From Candidatus Iainarchaeum sp. (GTDB lineage Archaea; B1Sed10-29; WALL01): a stretch of DNA of 64,000 bases. Made by a program: the position numbers and the translations under genes. Below, piece after piece: positions 60,089-64,000 of the stretch (positions within the stretch are counted from its first letter, which is position 1; the number at the start of each line of letters is the position of its first letter). Under the pieces are notes generated by a model. That model was not told the DNA's origin, did not search any database, and saw only the letters and a program-made list of their open reading frames with translations. The stretch lies in assembly GCA_023129115.1 (NCBI GenBank), contig JAGMCR010000012.1, positions 20,667 to 84,666 on the forward strand, given 5' to 3'.

Positions 60089-60493
60089 GTGAAGTGCAAC
60101 TTTTGCGGGACCGACATGGCAAAGGGCATAGGAATACTCCACGCCTACAGGGACGGGACAGTCTACTCCTTCTGCTCTCGCAAGTGCGAGACCAACATGC
60201 TGAAGCTCAAGCGCAAGCCCCAGAAAGTCAAGTGGACCGCGAGGTACCACGAGGAAAAGGCCATCCGCATGCACGGCAAGGAAAAGAAGGAAAAGGCCGT
60301 GAAGAAGGAACAGGTGAAGGCCAAGACCACAAGGGCGGAGCGCAAGGCCAAGCGCGAGGAAAAGAAAAAGGCAATCAAGGCCAAGAAGAAAGCCATGAGG
60401 AAGGGCGCGAAGCCCAAGAAGGCCGAGAAAAAAGCCGGGGTGTCCGCGCCGAAGGCGGCGACACCCCAAAAGGCAAAGAAGGGGGCGGAATAA
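60089..60493 (+). CDS. rpl24e: Ribosomal protein L24e with lysine-rich tail
   Basis: 134 residues from GTG 60089 (GTG 60080 also in frame). The zinc site CNFCG and CSRKC and the KLKRKPQKVKWTARYHEEKA segment identify L24e. Half the protein is a Lys/Ala tail, longer than the usual ~65 residues. Confidence 0.92.
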   Translation: MKCNFCGTDMAKGIGILHAYRDGTVYSFCSRKCETNMLKLKRKPQKVKWTARYHEEKAIRMHGKEKKEKAVKKEQVKAKTTRAERKAKREEKKKAIKAKKKAMRKGAKPKKAEKKAGVSAPKAATPQKAKKGAE

Positions 60494-60958
60494 GTGCAGC
60501 GCACCTTCGTCATGCTGAAGCCCGACGTAATGAACCGCGGGCTCATTGGGAAAGTGGTCGCTCGGTTCGAGGACAAAGGCCTCAAGCCCGTTGGCATGAA
60601 GATGCTGCGGCTCGACGACGAGACGCTCAAGGTGCATTACGCGCACCTCGCGGACAAGCCGTTTTTCCCGGGGATTGTTGAGTTCATGAAGCGCTCGCCC
60701 GTGGTTGCAACGGTGTGGGAGGGCAAGGAAGCAATTGAGGTCGGGAGGAAGCTCTGCGGCGTGACCAACGCCCGCGAGGCGGCACCCGGGACAATCCGCG
60801 GGGACTACTCGATGAGCATCCAGGCGAATCTTGTCCATGCCAGTGACTCGGAAGAGATGGCGAGGCAAGAAATAGCCAGGTTTTTCACGGACAGCGAGCT
60901 CTTCGGGTGGGAAAGCGCGCTGGTGGCCTACCAGTACTCAAAGGACGAGGTGGAGTAA
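60494..60958 (+). CDS. ndk: Nucleoside diphosphate kinase
   Basis: 154 residues, GTG start directly after rpl24e. TFVMLKPDVMNRGLIGKVVAR, GTIRGDYS, and the active-site LVHASDSEEMARQEIARFF with the phospho-accepting histidine. Confidence 0.96.
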   Translation: MQRTFVMLKPDVMNRGLIGKVVARFEDKGLKPVGMKMLRLDDETLKVHYAHLADKPFFPGIVEFMKRSPVVATVWEGKEAIEVGRKLCGVTNAREAAPGTIRGDYSMSIQANLVHASDSEEMARQEIARFFTDSELFGWESALVAYQYSKDEVE

Positions 60959-60961
60959 CCT

Positions 60962-61308
60962 CTTCCCACGGCTAAAGTCGTGGGCTTTCAGGTGGTTGAA
61001 ATTCGTTATCTAACGTTCCCTCGCGGGAAGCGTCCACAAGAAAGCCTTGCGGAAGGCTCATACTCAGCCAAGGGCATTGGCACGCAGTGCCTCTTGAGCC
61101 CGTTGGCGTCATTGTTAAGCGCAAAGGTCGGGTTACCCTTGCTCTGGGAAACTCCAGAGACGACCTGCCCACGGGAAAACTGGGCTAAGCCCGCTCCCAT
61201 GGCAACAAAACATTTACGCCACCCCGGGCTTAAAAACCATTCGGCTACAGGTTGCCGAGAGAACAGGAGGGAGGCTCAATCCCCCCCACGGCCAAAACCG
61301 TGGGTCTC
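60962..61308. mobile_element. IS200/IS605-like remnant or MITE
   Basis: No gene that I accept in this ~345-bp gap. It is bounded by near-identical short hairpins, CCCACG-GCTAAAGT-CGTGGG (60965-60984, followed by CTTTCAGG) and CCCACGG-CCAAAA-CCGTGGG (61285-61304), the style of IS200/IS605 terminal structures. The interior has open minus-strand frames and dyads but no intact transposase. Most likely a decayed or miniature element; origin inferred from the ends. Confidence 0.6.
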
Positions 61309-61323
61309 CTTGAGCCAGATTAA

Positions 61324-61968
61324 ATGAAGACGCGCCTCGTTTTCCTGGGCCCGCCCGGGGCAGGGAAAGGGACTTACGCGTCCAGGGTCAGCATCAAGCT
61401 GGGAATCACCCACATATCCGCCGGCCAACTCTTGCGCAACGCAGTAAAGCATGGCACAGCCCTTGGGCTGAAGGCAAAGGCATACATGGACGAGGGAGAG
61501 CTTGTGCCCAACGAAATTGTTGTCAGCCTAATGAAGGAAAGGCTGGCGCAGCCCGACGCAGCCAAAGGGTTTATTCTGGACGGTTTCCCAAGAACCCTCG
61601 GCCAGGCAGAAGCGCTTGGGGGGATTGTGGGGATTGAGCTCGTGATAAACTTTACTGCTCCTGAAGACATCATCGTGAAGAGGCTTGGCACGCGGGAGAC
61701 ATGCAGGAAGTGCGGATGGATCTACAACACGATTACCTTGAAGCCGAAGGTTCCTGGCGTGTGCGACAAGTGTGGTGGAGAATTGTACCAGCGCGAGGAC
61801 GAGAAGCCTGAAGTCGTCCGGGAAAGGTTCCGCGTCTACAACGAAAAGAGCAAGCCATTGATTGACTACTACCGGGACAAGGGGCTGCTCATCGAGCTGG
61901 CGAGCGAGAAAGGCGACGAGCCGCCAGAAGCAATGGTCGAAAAAGTGCTTCAGGCGCTGAAAGCTTAG
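61324..61968 (+). CDS. adk: Adenylate kinase (zinc LID type)
   Basis: 214 residues. P-loop GPPGAGKGT (about 8-16), NMP-binding FILDGFPRTLGQAEAL, and a LID with CRKC and CDKC zinc ligands. Bacterial-style adk rather than the short archaeal AdkA; in many archaea it follows secY, here it lies near ndk. Confidence 0.95.
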   Translation: MKTRLVFLGPPGAGKGTYASRVSIKLGITHISAGQLLRNAVKHGTALGLKAKAYMDEGELVPNEIVVSLMKERLAQPDAAKGFILDGFPRTLGQAEALGGIVGIELVINFTAPEDIIVKRLGTRETCRKCGWIYNTITLKPKVPGVCDKCGGELYQREDEKPEVVRERFRVYNEKSKPLIDYYRDKGLLIELASEKGDEPPEAMVEKVLQALKA

Positions 61969-62011
61969 GAAAACCCTGGGGGCCCTCCCCTGTTCTTTGC
62001 GTGACCGCATC

Positions 62012-62021
62012 ATTTATAAAC
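62012..62021 (+). promoter_or_regulatory. TATA box for the 62076 gene
   Basis: ATTTATAAAC about 60 nt upstream of ATG 62076, which follows GTGGAGGCTACGG. Confidence 0.55.
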
Positions 62022-62075
62022 GTGTGATGGCTTTTACGTGCCAACAAAAGTATTGTCGCGTGGAGGCTACGGTTT

Positions 62076-63065
62076 ATGACGAACAGCTCGCTAAATTATT
62101 CTGCTTCAAATGTTAAAGTGCCAACAGGCATTCCGGGGCTGGACGAAATGTGCGGGGGCGGCGTGTTCGAGTCCAGCACCACGCTCATCACCGGCCCGAG
62201 CGGCACGGGCAAGACAACATTTTGCATGCACTTCGTGAAAGAGGGTCTCAAGAACGGTGAGAGAGCGCTCTTCATCAGCTTCGAGGAAAGCCGCGCCCAG
62301 TTGCTGAGGGACGCGATGGTGTTCTCGTGGGGCCTTGAAGAGTACGAGCAAAAGGGCCTGCTCACATTCGTCTGCAAGTACCCTGAGGGCGCGTTCCTTG
62401 ACGAGCACTTGAGCGAGTTCAAGAAGATACTGAAGACGTTCAAGCCCAAGAGACTCGTGATTGACTCCATCTCAAGCCTGCAGTCATCTTTCACGGAAAA
62501 GGAGCTGGGCAAGTTCTCCAAGAAAATACTCTCGCTGCTCAAGGAAGAGGGGATTACCTCATTCCTGACCACAGCGACTGTTGGCCTCATGTCGACTGAG
62601 ATGCTGTCAGAATCCCACCTCTCGATTTTCACTGATAACATCCTCCTTTTGAAGTACGTCGAAACAGGGGGGGCGCTGAGCACAGTTGTCTCCGTGATAA
62701 AGACGCGTGGGAGCCACCACGACAACAAGCTCCGCACGTACGAGATAACTCCTGACGGCGTCGTGCTGGGCGGGGCGCTCTCCGCTTACGAGGGCATCAT
62801 GGCGGGCGCCACTAGAAAGGTGGGGCCCACAACACAGGAGACGCTCAAGGAAGAGTTCGTGCGCACGCTTGGACCCATGGGGGAGATAGAGTTCTATAAG
62901 CTCGCGCGGAAAACCCTCTCGCGCAAGGGGATAACTAAATACATCGATTCCCTGCTATCCGATGGAATACTCAAGAAAGCAAAGGCAAAGAAGTTCAAGG
63001 AAAACTGTGTTTCAATCCTTATGGAGGACCACGCGGAGCCCTTCATCGCCACCGGCGGAGAGTGA
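62076..63065 (+). CDS. KaiC/RecA-superfamily ATPase with C-terminal winged helix
   Basis: 329 residues. N-terminal VPTGIPGLDEMCGGGVFESS, Walker A GPSGTGKTT (40-48), Walker B KRLVIDSISSL; typical of archaeal single-domain KaiC-like/RadA-related ATPases. The C-terminal ~75 residues (EIEFYKLARKTLSRKGITKYI then DSLLSDGILKKA) look like a winged helix. Such proteins are common in archaea and often signalling-related; the exact role is unknown. Confidence 0.85.
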   Translation: MTNSSLNYSASNVKVPTGIPGLDEMCGGGVFESSTTLITGPSGTGKTTFCMHFVKEGLKNGERALFISFEESRAQLLRDAMVFSWGLEEYEQKGLLTFVCKYPEGAFLDEHLSEFKKILKTFKPKRLVIDSISSLQSSFTEKELGKFSKKILSLLKEEGITSFLTTATVGLMSTEMLSESHLSIFTDNILLLKYVETGGALSTVVSVIKTRGSHHDNKLRTYEITPDGVVLGGALSAYEGIMAGATRKVGPTTQETLKEEFVRTLGPMGEIEFYKLARKTLSRKGITKYIDSLLSDGILKKAKAKKFKENCVSILMEDHAEPFIATGGE

Positions 63066-63082
63066 CGCTGCTCCCATGGGCG

Positions 63083-63121
63083 GATGGTCCAGAAAGTGCT
63101 CCAGGCCATTGGATTCGAGTG
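63083..63121 (+). pseudogene. Possible adk C-terminal fragment
   Basis: An open frame here encodes RMVQKVLQAIGFE and a stop, close to the adenylate kinase C-terminus AMVEKVLQALKA (61930-61968). Too short to be a gene; may be a duplicated 3' remnant or a coincidence. Confidence 0.3.
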
Positions 63122-63169
63122 AGTCTTTTTCTAAAGGGATTTAAAGCAGCTAATCCCTAGTATTAGCAG

Positions 63170-63829
63170 ATGAGTCCCACGTCAAAGAAAAAAGGCCTGG
63201 CCAAGCACCAGCTGAAGAAATTTGCTAAACTCTTTCCTGAAAAAGTAGAGACTGTTAAGGGAGAATTTGGGATAGGGGGGCAAACTAGGAGTGTCAAGTT
63301 TAAGAAATATGCTATTACTGGCAAAACTCTTGGGGAAGGCGTCGTGATAAAAGAATACCTCCCAAAAAAAATGGATTTTGAAACCTTCTTCAAAGCATTA
63401 AACAGCACATACCAGCTAACTAAAGAAGTTCACTCTGCTGGTTTGCCTGTGGCAAAACCAATCAGCCTCAAAATTGAGAAAAGAACGGATGAAGAAGGCA
63501 GACCAATAAAAGTAGTAGTCCTGAAAGAAGAGCTCATTGAGGGCAAAACCCGCGGTCAATTGTTCAACGAGTACTTGGATAAGAAGAGAAAAGGGGAGCT
63601 CACAGAAAAAGCGGAAGAGGAAGATAAGAAATTGTGGGACGCTTATGGTGTTGCTGTGAAAAAAATACATAAGTACATTAACGAACGACAAGAGACAAAA
63701 GCGGGCATCATTGAGCCAGTATACGGCAACCTCCAGTTGGATACCCATATAGAAAACGCCATCTGGAATGGCGAGGAATTCATTTTTATGGATATTGGGC
63801 ATGGCCGAGTAAAAAAGAAAGAAAAATGA
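63170..63829 (+). CDS. Protein-kinase-fold protein
   Basis: 219 residues, AT-rich compared with neighbours. The C-terminal half has GNLQLDTHIENAIW and FIFMDIGHGRV, which resemble the catalytic HGDxHxxN and DxG-type motifs of small kinase-like phosphotransferases (RIO, KdoK, APH type). VVLKEELIEGKTRGQL resembles the hinge, and VVIKEYLPKKM would hold the ATP-site lysine. The usual catalytic-loop Asp is shifted (GNLQLD), so activity is uncertain. No recognised family name. Confidence 0.65.
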   Translation: MSPTSKKKGLAKHQLKKFAKLFPEKVETVKGEFGIGGQTRSVKFKKYAITGKTLGEGVVIKEYLPKKMDFETFFKALNSTYQLTKEVHSAGLPVAKPISLKIEKRTDEEGRPIKVVVLKEELIEGKTRGQLFNEYLDKKRKGELTEKAEEEDKKLWDAYGVAVKKIHKYINERQETKAGIIEPVYGNLQLDTHIENAIWNGEEFIFMDIGHGRVKKKEK

Positions 63830-63848
63830 CCTTTCGGCATGTGAACTA

Positions 63849-63869
63849 CCCGGCCCTGAAGGGCCGGGC
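63849..63869. repeat. IS200/IS605-type terminal hairpin
   Basis: CCCGGCCC-TGAA-GGGCCGGG-type palindrome (ACCCGGCCCTGAAGGGCCGG), just beyond the stop of the transposase fragment; the expected 3' end structure of an IS200/IS605 element. Confidence 0.65.
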
Positions 63870-63877
63870 GTCATGAA

Positions 63878-64000
63878 CTAAGATGCAAACTCTATCAGTT
63901 TTCGCTGTGCCCCGTTTTTCTTTGAGGTGGTCCAGTGCTTGTCTTGTGACTGCGCCACGTAGTGGCGCACTGTCTCCGAGTTCACTGCCCCCACGCTGCG
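63878..64000 (-). CDS. IS200/IS605 TnpA-type transposase, C-terminal end (partial)
   Basis: Forty codons and a TAG stop on the minus strand, open to the window edge. SVGAVNSETVRHYVAQSQDK resembles the C-terminal helix of Y1 transposases of the IS200 family (pattern SVG.V..ETV..YI). The catalytic HUH and tyrosine motifs lie outside the window. The palindrome at 63849 just downstream supports the assignment. Confidence 0.7.
   Translation of the reverse strand, partial: RSVGAVNSETVRHYVAQSQDKHWTTSKKNGAQRKLIEFAS

Noticed and set aside
61006..61200. Minus-strand 64-codon frame in the ndk-adk gap, considered as a TnpB remnant
   Set aside because: No recognisable catalytic or zinc motifs; kept only as part of a probable decayed IS200/IS605-like element.

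Overview
This 64 kb window is archaeal chromosome. It carries split RNA polymerase genes (B''/B' and A'/A''), archaeal-type translation factors, archaeal/eukaryotic ribosomal proteins (L30e, L18e, L14e, L19e, L32e, L7Ae, S28e, L24e, S4e), RtcB with archease, a Cbf5-type pseudouridine synthase, RNase P p29, SecY plus a DUF106/Oxa1-like protein, and the archaeal variant of the mevalonate pathway. Most of it is GC-rich, with tightly packed genes, many ATGA/GTGA overlaps, frequent GTG/TTG starts and TATA boxes about 25 nt upstream of apparently leaderless starts. I cannot name the phylum. Euryarchaeota-type gene order and a split rpoB are visible; DPANN (for example Diapherotrites-like) or a euryarchaeal lineage are both possible.

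Layout: 0-2.7 kb holds ribulose-phosphate epimerase, tRNA-Thr, ribB, a RibD-like deaminase and an EamA transporter. 2.7-5.1 kb is a tRNA cluster (Pro, intron-containing Tyr, Asp) with a LAGLIDADG endonuclease gene, a methyltransferase and palindromic repeats. 5.0-18.5 kb is the RNA polymerase - L30e - NusA - S12 - S7 - EF-2 - EF-1A - S10 region. 18.5-24.4 kb has tRNA-Ser, a HAD phosphatase, secreted/membrane proteins, archease and an intein-containing RtcB. 24.4-27.4 kb is an AT-rich accessory island (AbrB-like remnant, winged-helix protein, DUF4143-type ATPase, G-rich repeats, small membrane proteins). 27.5-43.2 kb is the S10/spc ribosomal super-operon through secY to cbf5. 43.2-45.4 kb has tRNA-Ser(GGA) and two secreted/membrane proteins. 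45.4-50.3 kb is the S13-S4-S11-RpoD-tRNA-Leu-L18e-L13-S9-RpoN-tRNA-Pro-S2 cluster. 50.3-59.4 kb is MEMO plus an isoprenoid operon (mevalonate kinase, UbiX, UbiD-like decarboxylase, LpdD-like protein, AcnX large and small subunits, isopentenyl phosphate kinase, type 2 IPP isomerase) ending in GluRS. 59.5-64 kb has L7Ae-S28e-L24e-NDK, an IS200/IS605-like remnant, adenylate kinase, a KaiC/RecA-like ATPase, a kinase-fold protein and the C-terminal end of an IS200-type transposase running off the window.

The most unusual feature is a family of short (about 70-320 bp) palindromic elements inserted at tRNA gene ends and once between rpoA' and rpoA''. Copies share a G-rich hairpin with covarying stems, a CTACCGCGCC/CTAACGTGCC linker, units of the type CCTGGCGAAT..ATTGTCGGGGCA and a terminal GAGTTTC-loop hairpin. 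They are flanked by direct repeats of the target (7-19 bp), so the tRNA ends are duplicated rather than destroyed. No recognisable transposase accompanies them. Other notable points are an A9 run that places a winged-helix domain in the -1 frame of a membrane protein, the intact modified mevalonate gene set with a small LpdD-like partner, and a possible RibD-type deaminase for the archaeal riboflavin pathway.
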